Part shown: positions 6,324 to 6,334 of the stretch, in pieces | Layout: each line of letters starts with the position of its first letter | How positions within the stretch are numbered: the first letter of the stretch is position 1 | Source: Bacteroidales bacterium | Lineage (GTDB): Bacteria; Bacteroidota; Bacteroidia; Bacteroidales; UBA932 | Length of the DNA: 6,334 bases | Assembly: GCA_024401945.1 (NCBI GenBank) | Contig: JAKSKC010000081.1 | Location: 1 to 6,334, forward strand | Reading direction: 5' to 3' | Program-made: the position numbers and the translations under genes | The notes under the pieces: model-generated | Database searches by the model: none | Told to the model about the DNA's origin: nothing | What the model saw: only the letters and a program-made list of their open reading frames with translations

Positions 6324-6334
6324 ATAAAAAATTC

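Noticed and set aside
1..6334. Mobile element, CRISPR array, defence system or structured RNA
   Set aside because: All sequence except short gaps belongs to housekeeping genes. I saw no inverted terminal repeats, regularly spaced repeats, tRNA-like cloverleaf or gene-free stretch large enough for such elements.

Overview
The window looks like a chromosomal housekeeping segment from a member of the Bacteroidota, most likely order Bacteroidales. Four things support this. A DUF5683 protein, a family I know from Bacteroidota, lies directly downstream of parA and parB. The transglycosylase start (FTSGVPDSV...FPIFEKAL) resembles Bacteroidales MltD proteins. The adenylate kinase is a short-lid type. 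Two intergenic hexamer-plus elements match the Bacteroidota -7 promoter consensus TAnnTTTG. Base composition is moderate (roughly half G+C) and looks even across the genes. I cannot name a genus.

Layout from left to right. Positions 1-3155 (minus strand) hold a tight partition/envelope operon, read right to left: parA, parB, a DUF5683 membrane protein, and the 5' end of an MltD-like lytic transglycosylase cut off by the window edge. The three junctions are an 8-nt overlap, a 1-nt TAATG overlap and a 2-nt gap, so the genes are almost certainly co-transcribed. Positions 3156-3220 are a short AT-rich divergent promoter region. Positions 3221-4156 (plus strand) encode a diacylglycerol kinase-family lipid kinase. 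It ends 6 bp from the convergent end of the second minus-strand operon, positions 4163-6298: hpt (purine salvage), adk (adenylate kinase) and obg (ribosome-associated GTPase), with gaps of 1 and 8 nt. The right edge holds the presumed hpt promoter.

By inference, the left operon links chromosome segregation with cell-wall and envelope remodelling, while the right operon links purine nucleotide supply with a GTPase that senses guanine nucleotides. The window is fully packed, with no gene-free stretch over 70 bp. I saw no tRNA or rRNA gene, no insertion sequence, no CRISPR array and no parS site.

I did not find a novel system. The points that merit a second look are modest: a tandem duplication of the DUF5683 core visible in both protein and DNA, a five-leucine zipper at the start of the MltD-like protein, and a compact divergent promoter pair in which the lipid kinase mRNA may be leaderless from a GTG codon.
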